Shown piece after piece: positions 30,484 to 39,835 of a DNA stretch of 64,000 bases. Each line of letters starts with the position of its first letter. Position 1 is the stretch's first letter. This DNA comes from Marinobacterium lutimaris (GTDB taxonomy: Bacteria; Pseudomonadota; Gammaproteobacteria; Pseudomonadales; Balneatricaceae): contig NZ_FNVQ01000002.1 of NCBI RefSeq assembly GCF_900108065.1, positions 372,001 through 436,000 of the forward strand, written 5' to 3'. The notes beneath the pieces were generated by a model, which saw nothing but the letters and a program-made list of their open reading frames with translations, did not search any database and was not told where the DNA came from. Both the position numbers and the translations under genes were made by a program.

Positions 30484-31935
30484 ATGTTTGATAAGACATT
30501 GGCCGAACTGGCAGCCGGACTCCGCAGCGGCGAGTTCACCAGCACCGAGCTGACCAAAGCCTGGCTTGAGCGCATCAAGGCCGAAGACAGCAAGTACAAC
30601 AGCTACATCACGGTGACCGAAGAGGAAGCGCTGGCTCAGGCGAAGGCCGCCGACGAAGCCTTTGCCGCCGGTACCGCTGGCCCGTTCACCGGTCTGCCGA
30701 TCGCGCATAAGGACCTGTTCTGCACCCAGGGCGTGCGCACCAGCTGCGCCTCCAAGATGCTGGATAACTTCATCTCGCCCTACGACGGCACCATGGTCGC
30801 CAAGTTCAAGCAGGCCGGCGCGGTCATGCTGGGCAAGACCAACATGGACGAGTTCGCCATGGGCGGCTCCAACGAATCCAGCTACTACGGCCCGGCCCGC
30901 AACCCCTGGGATACCGACCGTGTACCGGGCGGTTCATCGGGCGGCTCCGGTGCTGCAGTAGCAGCACGCCTGGCTCCGGCGGCTACCGGTTCCGACACCG
31001 GGGGCTCCATCCGCCAGCCCGCGGCCCTTTGCGGCATCACCGGTCTGAAACCGACTTACGGCCGCGTATCGCGTTATGGCATGGTGGCCTTCGCCTCTTC
31101 GCTGGACCAGATCGGCCCGATGGCGCACACCGCCGAAGACTGCGCCCTGATGCTCAACGTGATGGCGGGCTTCGATCCAATGGACTCCACCAGCGTTGAC
31201 CGCGAAGTACCGGATTACACCGTCACGCTGAACGAGCCGCTGACCGGCCTGAAGATCGGCCTGCCGAAAGAGTATTTCACCGATACGCTCGACCCGCAGG
31301 TTGCCAAAAAGGTACGCAACGCCGTTGCCGAATTTGAAAAGATGGGTGCCACCGTCAAGGAAGTGAGCCTGCCGCGCACCGAGCTGTCGATCCCGGCGTA
31401 CTACATCATCGCCCCGGCGGAAGCGTCCTCCAACCTGTCCCGTTTTGACGGCGTACGCTACGGCTACCGCTGTGAAGACCCGAAAGACCTGGAAGACATG
31501 TACAAGCGCAGCCGTGGCGAAGGCTTCGGTGAAGAGGTGAAACGCCGCATCATGGTCGGCACCTACGCGCTTTGCGCAGGCTACTACGACGCCTACTACA
31601 ACAAGGCGCAGCAGATCCGCCGCCTGATCCAGCAGGATTTCGCCAAGGTGCTGGAAGAGGTCGACGTCATTATGGCCCCGACCACGCCGCACCCGGCATT
31701 CAAGCTCGGCGAAAAGAACAACGACCCGGTCAGCATGTACATGGAAGATATCTACACCCTGTCGCTGAACCTGGCAGGTCTGCCGGGCATGTCCGTGCCC
31801 TGCGGACTGGTCAACGGGCTGCCGGTCGGCCTGCAGATCATCGGCGACCACTTTGCCGAAGCGAAGCTGCTTAACGTGGCACACCAGTTCCAGCAGGCGA
31901 CTGACTGGCATAAACAGGCACCGGCTGGCATCTGA
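30484..31935 (+). CDS. gatA: Aspartyl/glutamyl-tRNA amidotransferase subunit A
   Basis: 483-residue amidase-signature enzyme. The catalytic Ser-cisSer-Lys triad is in IAHKDLF (Lys), [11 protein letters not shown] (cis-Ser) and the nucleophilic Ser of that loop, with the [13 protein letters not shown] region before it. It hydrolyses glutamine and passes ammonia to GatB. An AAGGAATAG ribosome site precedes the ATG. Confidence 0.97.
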   Translation: MFDKTLAELAAGLRSGEFTSTELTKAWLERIKAEDSKYNSYITVTEEEALAQAKAADEAFAAGTAGPFTGLPIAHKDLFCTQGVRTSCASKMLDNFISPYDGTMVAKFKQAGAVMLGKTNMDEFAMGGSNESSYYGPARNPWDTDRVPGGSSGGSGAAVAARLAPAATGSDTGGSIRQPAALCGITGLKPTYGRVSRYGMVAFASSLDQIGPMAHTAEDCALMLNVMAGFDPMDSTSVDREVPDYTVTLNEPLTGLKIGLPKEYFTDTLDPQVAKKVRNAVAEFEKMGATVKEVSLPRTELSIPAYYIIAPAEASSNLSRFDGVRYGYRCEDPKDLEDMYKRSRGEGFGEEVKRRIMVGTYALCAGYYDAYYNKAQQIRRLIQQDFAKVLEEVDVIMAPTTPHPAFKLGEKNNDPVSMYMEDIYTLSLNLAGLPGMSVPCGLVNGLPVGLQIIGDHFAEAKLLNVAHQFQQATDWHKQAPAGI

Positions 31936-31949
31936 GAGGTTTGACTACG

Positions 31950-33404
31950 ATGGAATGGGAAGTTGTTATCGGGCTGGAGATCCATGTCCAGCTCTCCACT
32001 ACGACCAAGATTTTCTCCGGCGCCAGCACCGCCTTTGGTGCCGAGCCGAACACCCAGGCCTGCGCCGTTGACCTGGCGCTGCCAGGCACGCTGCCGGTGT
32101 TCAACGAAAACGCCCTGCGCATGGCCGTCATGTTTGGCCTGGCAGTGAACGCAGAGATCGGCAAGCGCTCCGTATTTGAGCGCAAGAACTACTTCTACCC
32201 CGACCTGCCCAAGGGCTACCAGACCACCCAGCTGGCGGAACCGATCGTCGGCCCGGGTTTTGTGGATATCGAAACCGAGGAAGGCGTGCAGCGCCGCGTG
32301 CGTCTGCACCATGCCCACCTGGAAGAGGATGCGGGCAAATCCCTGCACGAAGACTTCCACGGCATGTCAGGCATCGACCTGAACCGCGCTGGCACCCCGC
32401 TGGTGGAGATCGTCTCCGAGCCGGATATGCGTTCTTCCAAGGAAGCCGCCGCCTACGCCCGCAAGATCCATGCGATCGTTACCACCCTGGGTATCTGCGA
32501 CGGCAACATGGCCGAAGGCTCCATGCGCTGCGACTGCAACGTCTCGGTGCGCCCGAAAGGACAGGAAGAGTACGGTACCCGTACCGAGCTGAAGAACATC
32601 AACTCCTTCCGCTTTATCGAGCGCGCTATCGATACCGAAGTCGCCCGCCAGATCGATCTGATCGAAGATGGCGGCACCGTGTTGCAGGAAACCCGCCTGT
32701 ACGACCCGGACAAGAACCAGACCCGCAGCATGCGCTCGAAAGAGGATGCCAACGACTACCGTTACTTCCCCTGCCCCGACCTACTGCCGGTGGTGATCGA
32801 CGACAGCTACATCGAAGCGATTCGCGAAACGCTGCCGGAACTACCGGACGCTCGCCGCGCGCGCTTCATCGAAGAGTACAAGCTCTCCGACTACGATGCC
32901 GGCGTGCTCTCCGGCTACAGTGCCCAGGCGGACTACTACGAAGCCGTGGTAAAAGCCTGCGGCGATACCAAGCTGGCGGCGAACTGGGTCATGGGCGAAC
33001 TGGCCAAGTACCTGAACCAGAACGATACCGACATCAAGCAGAGCCCGGTATCTGCCGATCAGCTCGGCGGCCTGCTGGAGCGGATCAAGGACGACACCAT
33101 CTCCGGCAACATCGCCAAGAAAGTGTTCGAGACCATGTGGACAGATGGCGGCAGCGCCGACGAGATTATCGAAGCCAAGGGCCTGAAACAGGTAACCGAT
33201 ACCGGCGCCATCGAGAAGATCGTTGATGATGTGATCGCCAATGCCGATAAGCAGGTGGAGCAATACAAAGCCGCAGAGCCCGAGAAGCGCGGCAAGATGC
33301 TTGGCTTCTTTATGGGTCAGGTGATGAAAGCCACCGGCGGCAAGGCCAACCCGGGCGCCGTCACCGGCATTCTGAAGAAGAAGCTGGACGCTCTCTGCGA
33401 TTAA
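31950..33404 (+). CDS. gatB: Aspartyl/glutamyl-tRNA amidotransferase subunit B
   Basis: 484 residues: the GatB kinase-like domain with the signature [13 protein letters not shown] and LPKGYQTTQ, and the C-terminal YqeY/tail tRNA-binding domain (about 330-484). It phosphorylates and amidates the mischarged tRNA. The ATG at 31950 is placed 10 bases after GAGAGG; an in-frame TTG at 31941 is too close to that site. A strong terminator ends the operon. Confidence 0.96.
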   Translation: MEWEVVIGLEIHVQLSTTTKIFSGASTAFGAEPNTQACAVDLALPGTLPVFNENALRMAVMFGLAVNAEIGKRSVFERKNYFYPDLPKGYQTTQLAEPIVGPGFVDIETEEGVQRRVRLHHAHLEEDAGKSLHEDFHGMSGIDLNRAGTPLVEIVSEPDMRSSKEAAAYARKIHAIVTTLGICDGNMAEGSMRCDCNVSVRPKGQEEYGTRTELKNINSFRFIERAIDTEVARQIDLIEDGGTVLQETRLYDPDKNQTRSMRSKEDANDYRYFPCPDLLPVVIDDSYIEAIRETLPELPDARRARFIEEYKLSDYDAGVLSGYSAQADYYEAVVKACGDTKLAANWVMGELAKYLNQNDTDIKQSPVSADQLGGLLERIKDDTISGNIAKKVFETMWTDGGSADEIIEAKGLKQVTDTGAIEKIVDDVIANADKQVEQYKAAEPEKRGKMLGFFMGQVMKATGGKANPGAVTGILKKKLDALCD

Positions 33405-33425
33405 TCGGACACCAAGGATTCATCG

Positions 33426-33454
33426 AAAAGGCCCGTCACCCCGGGCCTTTTTTA
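33426..33454 (+). terminator. Rho-independent terminator of gatCAB
   Basis: AAGGCCCG pairs with CGGGCCTT around a short loop and is followed by a run of six T. Confidence 0.92.
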
Positions 33455-33727
33455 TTCGTACTCTCCTCGCTTTAAAACAACCTGCGTCAAAATACTTACT
33501 TTTAGAAATTTCCGCTCCAGGGATGACAAAGTGCTGTTCACTTTCTTACATCCTCGCTCCTGAGATCCGACCCTCCCGCTCCAAGCATCGCTAATATACT
33601 GTTTTTAAAAGGCCCCTAATAACCTCTCCATATGGCACCGGTTTTGCTGTTGTCTAAGCATGACAAGGCCACCAGACGTGGATGCGACAAGGATCTAGCC
33701 GGCCGCGTCATCTTGAGAAAAAAACAG
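33455..33727. other. Gene-free stretch between gatB and bfd
   Basis: About 270 bases with no reading frame having a plausible start, ribosome site and codon use on either strand. Only stop-rich, mildly AT-rich sequence is visible, ending at the bfd promoter. Confidence 0.6.
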
Positions 33728-33762
33728 TTGAAATCTATCTAATACGAACTATTATCATTACC
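33728..33762 (+). promoter_or_regulatory. bfd promoter with Fur-box-like site
   Basis: TTGAAA (33728-33733), 16 bases, TATTAT (33750-33755). Over the -10 lies a site whose minus strand reads GGTAATGATAATAGTTCGTA, which holds one good Fur half (TGATAAT) and a poorer second half. Bfd is iron-repressed by Fur in E. coli and Pseudomonas, so this arrangement fits induction in low iron. Confidence 0.6.
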
Positions 33763-33797
33763 AATATTATTTGGTTACAGATCCACAGAGGTATCTT

Positions 33798-33992
33798 ATG
33801 TACGTATGCATCTGCAACAACATTACCGAACGCGAGATTCAGCAGGCGATCGATGATGGCGCGCGCAGCGTACGGGACCTCAACCGCGCACTCTGCGTTG
33901 GCAGTGAATGTGGCAAATGCACCTGCACCGCACGCCAGATGATCAAGCGCGAGCAGGCCGAGCGAGCCATGGCGCTGGCCATGCCGGCCTGA
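33798..33992 (+). CDS. bfd: Bacterioferritin-associated ferredoxin
   Basis: 64 residues with the Bfd [2Fe-2S] ligand pattern C4, C6, C38 and C41 (MYVCICNNIT ... GSECGKC). Bfd docks on bacterioferritin at the haem and reduces the core so iron is released. The ATG at 33798 has AGAGG seven bases upstream; the longer frame from 33771 runs into the promoter. The two bacterioferritin genes follow directly. Confidence 0.95.
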   Translation: MYVCICNNITEREIQQAIDDGARSVRDLNRALCVGSECGKCTCTARQMIKREQAERAMALAMPA

Positions 33993-34132
33993 TTCCATAA
34001 TCAGCAACAATCCCTCCACTTCCCTGACTTTCATCGGTCCCCAACACGGGGACATCTGCGCTATACTCCTTTGAAGGCTGCTCACCCGCCCAGCCGTCAA
34101 TTATCCATGCGACGTCTCATAAGGAGTTTTCA

Positions 34133-34606
34133 ATGCAAGGTGACAAGTCGCTAGTTCGCCGGCTCAACAAAGTGCTCACGTTCGAGCTCACCTCCATCAA
34201 CCAGTACTTCCTGCATGCCCGCATGTACAAGAACTGGGGCCTGGAGAAACTCAATCACGCGGCCTACAAGAAATCGATCCTCGACATGAAACAGGCGGAC
34301 GAGCTGATCGAACGCATCCTGTTTCTTGAAGGCCTGCCCAACCTGCAGCAGCTGGAACGCCTGCGTATCGGCGAACACTGCGCCGAGATGATGCAGTGCG
34401 ACCTGGACCTGGAGATGGATCAACTGGCCCTGTTGCGCGAAGTCATTGCCGAATGCGAGGCGGGCGGCGATTATGTCAGCCGCCACCTGCTTGAAGAGAT
34501 TCTCGAGAGTGAAGAGGAATATGTTGACTGGATCGAAGCCCAGCAGCACCTGATCCGGGAAACCGGCATCGAGAACTATCTGCAATCCGCCATCGAAAAG
34601 GAATAA
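34133..34606 (+). CDS. bfrA: Bacterioferritin, haem-binding subunit (ferroxidase site incomplete)
   Basis: 157-residue four-helix bacterioferritin subunit, very close to E. coli Bfr in its first 36 residues. The haem ligand M52 is kept (SILDMKQAD). Of the diiron ligands, E18, E94 and E127 are present, but E51 is Asp, H54 is Gln and H130 is Tyr, so the ferroxidase centre should be impaired. An AAGGAG ribosome site precedes the ATG. The next gene has the opposite pattern, which suggests a mixed 24-mer in which this subunit supplies haem. Confidence 0.9.
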   Translation: MQGDKSLVRRLNKVLTFELTSINQYFLHARMYKNWGLEKLNHAAYKKSILDMKQADELIERILFLEGLPNLQQLERLRIGEHCAEMMQCDLDLEMDQLALLREVIAECEAGGDYVSRHLLEEILESEEEYVDWIEAQQHLIRETGIENYLQSAIEKE

Positions 34607-34609
34607 GTG

Positions 34610-35077
34610 ATGCAAGGCAAAAAGAAAGTCATCGACGCCCTGAACAAGCTGCTGGCTGGCGAGCTGGCCGCCATGGACCAGTACTTCATCCATTCCGAAA
34701 TGTATGACGACTGGGGTCTGACCAAACTCTACGAGCGCATTGCTCACGAGTTCGACGACGAGAAAGGCCATGCCAAGGCGATCATCTCCCGCATCCTGTT
34801 TCTGGAGGGCACCCCTGATCTGGTTACCCGTGACCCGATCCACGTCGGCAAGGATGTCCCGGAGATGCTGCGCAACGATCTGAATACCGAGTACAGCGTC
34901 GCGAAAAACCTGAAAGCCGTCATCAAGCTCTGCGAAGACGAGCAGGATTATCAGACACGCGAAATGCTGCGCAAGCAGCTGGAAGACACCGAAGAAGATC
35001 ACGCCTACTGGCTGGAAAAACAGCTTGGCCTGATCGACAAGATCGGTCTCAAGAACTACCAGCAGTCACAGATGTAA
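34610..35077 (+). CDS. bfrB: Bacterioferritin, ferroxidase subunit (no haem ligand)
   Basis: 155-residue bacterioferritin subunit. All diiron ligands are present: E18, Y25, E51, H54, E94 and the ExxH pair E128/H131 (127/130 in E. coli, after one inserted residue). The haem-binding Met52 is replaced by Lys (DDEKGHAK). It starts three bases after the bfrA stop, so the two are cotranslated and probably co-assemble. I take the ATG at 34610 over the adjacent GTG because it aligns with other bacterioferritins. Confidence 0.92.
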   Translation: MQGKKKVIDALNKLLAGELAAMDQYFIHSEMYDDWGLTKLYERIAHEFDDEKGHAKAIISRILFLEGTPDLVTRDPIHVGKDVPEMLRNDLNTEYSVAKNLKAVIKLCEDEQDYQTREMLRKQLEDTEEDHAYWLEKQLGLIDKIGLKNYQQSQM

Positions 35078-35102
35078 CCGCATCTCCGACGCAGCACTCG
35101 AG

Positions 35103-35133
35103 AAAAGGCAGATCCCCGGATCTGCCTTTTTTA
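35103..35133 (+). terminator. Terminator after the bacterioferritin genes
   Basis: AAAGGCAGATCC pairs with GGATCTGCCTTT around CC and continues into six T. Confidence 0.92.
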
Positions 35134-35277
35134 ATGCCTAAAACCAGCAACAATCGATATAGGACTCAAACGTCGGGCTAACCGGCAGGCTCGATAGCAA
35201 AACCCGCGTTGCAGACATGGTGGAGCCGCACTGAAAAACCCAACACAAAGAGTGGATCAGCCTGGATGCCGGAGGGC

Positions 35278-35303
35278 AAAAAAAACCCGCCACGGCGGCG
35301 GGT
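35278..35303 (-). terminator. Intrinsic terminator of the small-RNA candidate
   Basis: ACCCGCC and GGCGGGT form a stem around ACGGC. On the minus strand it is followed by eight T. Confidence 0.85.
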
Positions 35304-35402
35304 CAAGATGTGTGTGATAAAGCCGATGCCTGTCCAGAGTCTGGAACAGAGCAATTCAGTCTCGGGGAGAGACTGCATGAGCAAGTTCGAGTATAGTCCT
35401 TC
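35278..35402 (-). ncRNA. Candidate small RNA, divergent from the NhaR-like gene
   Basis: A minus-strand promoter (TTGGTG, 17 bases, TATATA at 35409-35414) would start a transcript near 35402, and a clear intrinsic terminator ends it near 35278, giving about 125 bases. No gene lies downstream before the convergent bfrB terminator. A short frame beginning MQSLPETELL crosses the region, but it has no convincing ribosome site and runs through the terminator, so I favour a non-coding RNA or an attenuated leader remnant. It does not match an RNA family I recognise. Confidence 0.45.
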
Positions 35403-35455
35403 CATCCCTATATAAAATTCGAATTTAATCTCACCAATATTCGAAAATTTCGAAT
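35386..35455. promoter_or_regulatory. Shared promoter region with TTCGAA palindromes
   Basis: The single TATATA at 35409-35414 can act as -10 on both strands: TTCGAG at 35386-35391 with a 17-base spacer for the plus strand, and TTGGTG at 35432-35437 with a 17-base spacer for the minus strand. TTCGAA occurs at 35418, 35440 and 35449. The first is the core of the palindrome AAATTCGAATTT (35415-35426). The other two form ATTCGAAA-A-TTTCGAAT (35439-35455), which covers the regulator's start codon. These look like binding sites for the LysR-type protein encoded next door. Confidence 0.55.
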
Positions 35456-36395
35456 GCGAATTCATAACCTCAATTTTCGTCATCTGCGTTATTTCATGGT
35501 GGTTGCCCAGGAGGGAACCATCGCTCGCGCCAGCAAGCGCCTCAACCTGACACCTCAGACCATTTCCGGTCAGCTGAAGGTGCTGGAGGAGATGCTGGAG
35601 ATCGAGCTGTTCGAGCGCCACGGCCGCCGGCTTGACCTGACCGATGCCGGACGCCAGGCCCTGGAGTACGCAGAGGAGATCTTCAATCTGGGCGAAGCGA
35701 TGCAACTGCAGCTGCATCATGCCGGCAACAGCCGTATCAACTGTGCCGTAGGGATCGCCGATGTGGTCCCCAAAAGCATCGCCTACAAGCTTCTGGCGCC
35801 AGCGCTTGAGCTGGACGACCCCGTGCATTTGGAATGCCGCGAAGGCTCCATGGAGTCATTGCTGGGTGACCTGATCGCCAATCGCGTGGACCTGATTCTT
35901 GCGGACCGCCCTATCGATGCCAGCACCCATGTCCGCGCTTATAACCACCTGCTCGGCGAGACCGGCATCAGCATGTTCGCCAGCCCAAGTCTGGCCAAAC
36001 GTTACCGCCCGGACTTCCCGCACGGACTGAACGGCGCCCCGCTGCTGCTACCCACCGATGACACCGTGGCCGGGGCTAATATCATGAAGTGGTTCAGGGC
36101 CCGTCATATCGAACCCTCAATCCGTGTTGAGTGTGTCGACTCTGCGCTGATCGATATTTTTGGCCAGGCCGGGACCGGACTTTTCTGCGGCCCCTCGGTA
36201 TTGGAAAGCGAGCTGCAGCGGCAGCACAGTGTGGAAACGATCGGCCGCCTGGAGGGGATCAGGGAACGCTATTACGCCATTTCATTGGAACGGCAGATCC
36301 GCCATCCCGGTGTGCAGGCGATCACACACCGGGCCCGGGAACTGCTTCTTGAAACAGGACAGGAGACTGCCCTGGCAGAGGAGTCAGCGGATTAA
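35454..36395 (+). CDS. LysR-family regulator, NhaR-like
   Basis: 313 residues. The N-terminal winged HTH reads FRHLRYFMVVAQEGTIARAS and LTPQTISGQLKVLEEMLEI, very like NhaR, including the unusual TPQTI(S/T)GQ recognition helix. A LysR-type effector domain follows (about 90-295). In E. coli NhaR activates the Na+/H+ antiporter gene nhaA and pgaABCD. No antiporter gene is nearby. No good ribosome site precedes the ATG at 35454. The 3' end overlaps the convergent gph by 12 bases. Confidence 0.82.
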   Translation: MRIHNLNFRHLRYFMVVAQEGTIARASKRLNLTPQTISGQLKVLEEMLEIELFERHGRRLDLTDAGRQALEYAEEIFNLGEAMQLQLHHAGNSRINCAVGIADVVPKSIAYKLLAPALELDDPVHLECREGSMESLLGDLIANRVDLILADRPIDASTHVRAYNHLLGETGISMFASPSLAKRYRPDFPHGLNGAPLLLPTDDTVAGANIMKWFRARHIEPSIRVECVDSALIDIFGQAGTGLFCGPSVLESELQRQHSVETIGRLEGIRERYYAISLERQIRHPGVQAITHRARELLLETGQETALAEESAD

Positions 36396-37067
36396 CTCGA
36401 CCAGGGAATCGATCACCCGGTCTGCGCCGGCTTCGCTGATCGGCGCCCCCTTGTTGTAGCCATAGCTGACGCAGACTACCGGGCAGCCCGCAGCTCGGGC
36501 TGCCGCCACGTCGACGGAAGAATCTCCCACCATCAGCGCAGCTGCAGCATTCTGACCCAGGCGATCACAGGCGTGGAGCAGCGGCGCCGCCGAGGGCTTT
36601 TTCTCTGCCAGCGTATCTCCCGCTACAACCACTGCGAAGTATCCGGCCAGGCCAAGCTGGGCAAGCAATTGATCGGTAAACGCCCCGGGCTTGTTGGTCA
36701 CCACAGCCATCGGCGTACCCTGCTCCCGGTACCACTCCAACGCTGCCTCAACCCCGGGATAAATCTGGCTGCTGCGACCGTTAGCCTGGGCATAGGCACC
36801 AAAGAACAGATCCCTGGCTACAGGAAACAGCTCAGCATCATCTACATTGAGAGAGCCTTCCATATCACGCCCGAGGGCACGCTTTACCAGCACCTCGGCG
36901 CCATTGCCGACCCACTGACGCACCAGCTCGACTCCGGCCGGTGCGCGCCCGAGCGCCTCCAGCATCTGGTCCACCGCACGCGCAAGATCGGGTACACTGT
37001 CGACCAACGTACCGTCCAGATCAAACAGCACAGCAGCGGGCATTTGCGCAGCCAGAGAAGTCATCAC
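36384..37067 (-). CDS. gph: Phosphoglycolate phosphatase
   Basis: 227-residue HAD phosphatase with a C1 cap. Nucleophile loop [15 protein letters not shown], motif II VVTNKPG, motif III Lys in AEKKPSAAP, motif [18 protein letters not shown]. It removes 2-phosphoglycolate formed during DNA repair. The start overlaps the rpe stop by four bases; the rpe-gph pair is conserved in gammaproteobacteria and supports the substrate. Confidence 0.92.
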   Translation of the reverse strand: MMTSLAAQMPAAVLFDLDGTLVDSVPDLARAVDQMLEALGRAPAGVELVRQWVGNGAEVLVKRALGRDMEGSLNVDDAELFPVARDLFFGAYAQANGRSSQIYPGVEAALEWYREQGTPMAVVTNKPGAFTDQLLAQLGLAGYFAVVVAGDTLAEKKPSAAPLLHACDRLGQNAAAALMVGDSSVDVAAARAAGCPVVCVSYGYNKGAPISEAGADRVIDSLVELIR

Positions 37068-37735
37068 TTCACCAAAGCCAGTTCTGCACGCATCTTGTCG
37101 ATGGTGGCACGATAGTCATCGGTGTTGAAGATCGCCGAGCCCGCCACAAAGGTATCGGCACCTGCTTCCGCGATCTCCCGGATATTGCCGATGCCCACAC
37201 CGCCATCGACCTCCAGCCGGATCTCCCGTCCGCTTGCGTCAATCAGCTTGCGCACCTGGCGCAGTTTATCCAGCGTGCCCGGAATAAACTTCTGACCACC
37301 AAACCCGGGGTTCACCGACATCAGCAGGATCATGTCGACCTTGTCCATCACATGATCGAGGAAGTGCAGCGGCGTTGCCGGGTTAAATACCAGGCCAGAC
37401 TTGCAGCCGCCGTCACGGATCATCTGCAGAGAACGATCGATATGGTCGGAAGCTTCCGGGTGGAAGGTGATATAGGTGGCACCGGCTTCGATGAAGTCAC
37501 CAATCATGCGGTCTACCGGCTTGACCATCAGGTGCGCGTCGATCGGCGCCTCGATACCGTAGTTACGCAGCGCCTTGCAGACCATCGGCCCGATAGTCAG
37601 GTTGGGCACGTAATGGTTGTCCATCACATCAAAGTGCACGATATCCGCGCCGGCACTGAGTACCGCTTCGACCTCTTCACCCAGACGGGCAAAGTCGGCG
37701 GAAAGAATCGAAGGGGCAATTTTGAAATCTGTCAT
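37064..37735 (-). CDS. rpe: Ribulose-phosphate 3-epimerase
   Basis: 223-residue TIM-barrel enzyme. Metal and catalytic residues lie in [49 protein letters not shown] and [11 protein letters not shown]. It interconverts ribulose 5-phosphate and xylulose 5-phosphate in the pentose phosphate pathway. Confidence 0.96.
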   Translation of the reverse strand: MTDFKIAPSILSADFARLGEEVEAVLSAGADIVHFDVMDNHYVPNLTIGPMVCKALRNYGIEAPIDAHLMVKPVDRMIGDFIEAGATYITFHPEASDHIDRSLQMIRDGGCKSGLVFNPATPLHFLDHVMDKVDMILLMSVNPGFGGQKFIPGTLDKLRQVRKLIDASGREIRLEVDGGVGIGNIREIAEAGADTFVAGSAIFNTDDYRATIDKMRAELALVK

Positions 37736-37873
37736 CAGGCAATCTACCGCAAGGATTAGGTGGATGGTGCGCTATTGTACAAAAGCCCGCCGCGGGTTTC
37801 AGCCTTGCCCACAAACGCTGCGCCGCCGATAATCGGCGCCATGACTTCGTTGACCAAGCCCATGACCTCATTG

Positions 37874-38932
37874 ATGAAAAAAGCCCTTCTCCTGCTCGCT
37901 CTCGCCTTGCCGGTGCCGGCTCAGGCCTCCGAAGAAACCGAAGGCACCGCATCAGGCGCTGCACCAGGCTTCGATATGGCAGAGCTTTACAAGGTGGAGC
38001 GAAGCAGCGCCGGTGATCTGCCACTGGACTCGAAACTGCGCCAGCTGCTCCCCGCCGATACAGTTGTATTGACCATGGAGGTCGGCGAGCAACGCTTCCA
38101 CGCGCTGCGCCAGGAGGCGGACCGGGAGGAGGCTGTTGGGGGATTGTTGCTGGTTCCGGACCCGGCGATCGGCACCGCCTGGATTGAGCAGGTGGAAGCA
38201 TTGCGCTTTGACATGGCGCAAAAGGGCTGGCTAACCCTGGCCCTGGAGCCACCAAGGCCCGATCAACAGCCCCTGCCGGAGCGGACCCTGCCGGTAATGC
38301 AGTCGTTTGCCGGTACATCCTCCGCCGCGTCGGCAGCGGCTCCTGCGAACAGCGAGCCCCAGGCCTCAGAAACAGATAGCAGCGCCAACCAGGAGCCACC
38401 ACAACCACCTCTCCCCCCCTTTGCTGAGCGTTTTACCGAACGTATGGATCTGACGCTGGAGCAACTGACGACCGACTCCCTTGAGCCAATCGTGGTTATC
38501 GCCTTCGGCCGCGCTACACCCTGGGTGATGGACTATCTCAGTCAGCAGGCCGATTCCGACCGGTCACTGGTGATGATCGACCCGATGCCGGACTTCTCCC
38601 CTGAGGCGCCGCTTTTTGCCAACCTGTGGGACAACCTGGAAGAGACTCGAATCATAGACGCTTACCACTCCCCGCTGCAGGGTTATCCACAGGCTGCGCC
38701 GGATGCACGGATTCGCAAGGGACAGGCGCGCCGGGCAGGCATCGATAACTACCTACAAGTACGGATCGCCGGGCCCTTCACCGGCTGGCAGGAAGAGATG
38801 CCCTGGCTGACTGCCAAGATAAGAGGACTGATCAAAAGCGAGATCCTCGCCCCTCTCGCCGAGGAGAAAGAACAACAACAGGAAGTTCAGGCACCCCAGG
38901 CACAAAACCCGCCCGGAATGCCCGGCAATTGA
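37874..38932 (+). CDS. DUF3530 family exported protein
   Basis: About 352 residues with a signal peptide (MKKALLLLALALPVPAQAS) and the DUF3530 pattern: EQRFHALRQEA, GGLLLVPDPAIGTAWIEQVEALR, LEPIVVIAFGRATPWVMDYL, IDPMPDF and an RVRI-type C-terminal strand. The family has an alpha/beta-hydrolase-like outline with unknown function. A Pro/Ala/Ser-rich linker (about 140-185) divides it, and a Glu/Gln-rich tail closes it. The start is uncertain: in-frame ATGs at 37841 and 37862 are also possible, and none has a strong ribosome site. Confidence 0.75.
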   Translation: MKKALLLLALALPVPAQASEETEGTASGAAPGFDMAELYKVERSSAGDLPLDSKLRQLLPADTVVLTMEVGEQRFHALRQEADREEAVGGLLLVPDPAIGTAWIEQVEALRFDMAQKGWLTLALEPPRPDQQPLPERTLPVMQSFAGTSSAASAAAPANSEPQASETDSSANQEPPQPPLPPFAERFTERMDLTLEQLTTDSLEPIVVIAFGRATPWVMDYLSQQADSDRSLVMIDPMPDFSPEAPLFANLWDNLEETRIIDAYHSPLQGYPQAAPDARIRKGQARRAGIDNYLQVRIAGPFTGWQEEMPWLTAKIRGLIKSEILAPLAEEKEQQQEVQAPQAQNPPGMPGN

Positions 38933-39006
38933 TCCTGTTTTAGATAATCCGGAAGGAGCCGTCAGCCGGGCGTGAAAACGAACCCGCCGATAGTTCGTAC
39001 TGGTGT

Positions 39007-39834
39007 TTAGCGCATGCCGCGGGACTTTCTGATCTGATCATAGGCGGCCTGGATCTCCTGGGTCTGCTCCTTGGCCAGCTGGATCATCTCCTCCGGCAAT
39101 CCCTTGGAAACCAGTTTGTCCGGATGGTGCTGACTCATCAGCTTGCGCCAGGCCTTTTTGACCTCTGCATCGCTTGCCGAAGACTCAACTCCCAGTACGC
39201 CGTAGGCCTGCTGCAGCGAAGCCGCAGAATAGCTCTCCCGCTGCGCATGCGAGCTGTAAGCCTGCTCTCTGAACGCCTGTTCCGCCTGCATCCTTGCCAA
39301 CAGCGCCTGAACTTCTCTCTGGGTAAAGTTCAGCTGCTGACAGATCTGCTGCAGCAGCGCCTGCTCGTTAGCGCTGATTTCACCATCGGCCATGGCCGCC
39401 TGCAGCTGAATTTCGACAAACATCAGCTTCAGCGAACTACGGTTACGCATCAGCGCAGACAGGGGCAGCAACACCTTGGCTATATCAAAATCAGGCTCCT
39501 TGCCTTCGGAAAAACATTCGATCGCTTCGCGGCGCTTCTCTTCGCTGAGGTTCATCCGCGCCATCACTTCGCGGGCAAAGTCGATCTCTACCTCGGTAAC
39601 CCGGCCATCGGCCTTGGCCACCTTTCCCATAACGCAAAAAGTGGCACGGAAGAACAACTGCTGCGGGTTATAGTTCGAAGCTGTTTTCCTCAGGGCGCTA
39701 TCTACCCAGTAACCCAGGGCGCCCCCCAATAGCAGCCCAACGGGGCCACCGCTAAACAGTCCGATCAATGCGCCCACGCCCAGACCGGTCCGGTGCCGGT
39801 ACAGTTTCTGGCCCAGGGATTCCGCATTCGCCAT
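39007..39834 (-). CDS. djlA: Co-chaperone DjlA
   Basis: 275 residues: an N-terminal glycine-rich membrane segment (about 16-45), a TerB-like helical domain (about 60-180) and a C-terminal J domain with the HPD motif in KAWRKLMSQHHPDKLVSKG. DjlA is a membrane-bound DnaK partner. It begins one base after the murU stop, so it is the last gene of amgK-murU-djlA. Confidence 0.93.
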   Translation of the reverse strand: MANAESLGQKLYRHRTGLGVGALIGLFSGGPVGLLLGGALGYWVDSALRKTASNYNPQQLFFRATFCVMGKVAKADGRVTEVEIDFAREVMARMNLSEEKRREAIECFSEGKEPDFDIAKVLLPLSALMRNRSSLKLMFVEIQLQAAMADGEISANEQALLQQICQQLNFTQREVQALLARMQAEQAFREQAYSSHAQRESYSAASLQQAYGVLGVESSASDAEVKKAWRKLMSQHHPDKLVSKGLPEEMIQLAKEQTQEIQAAYDQIRKSRGMR

Positions 39835-39835
39835 C

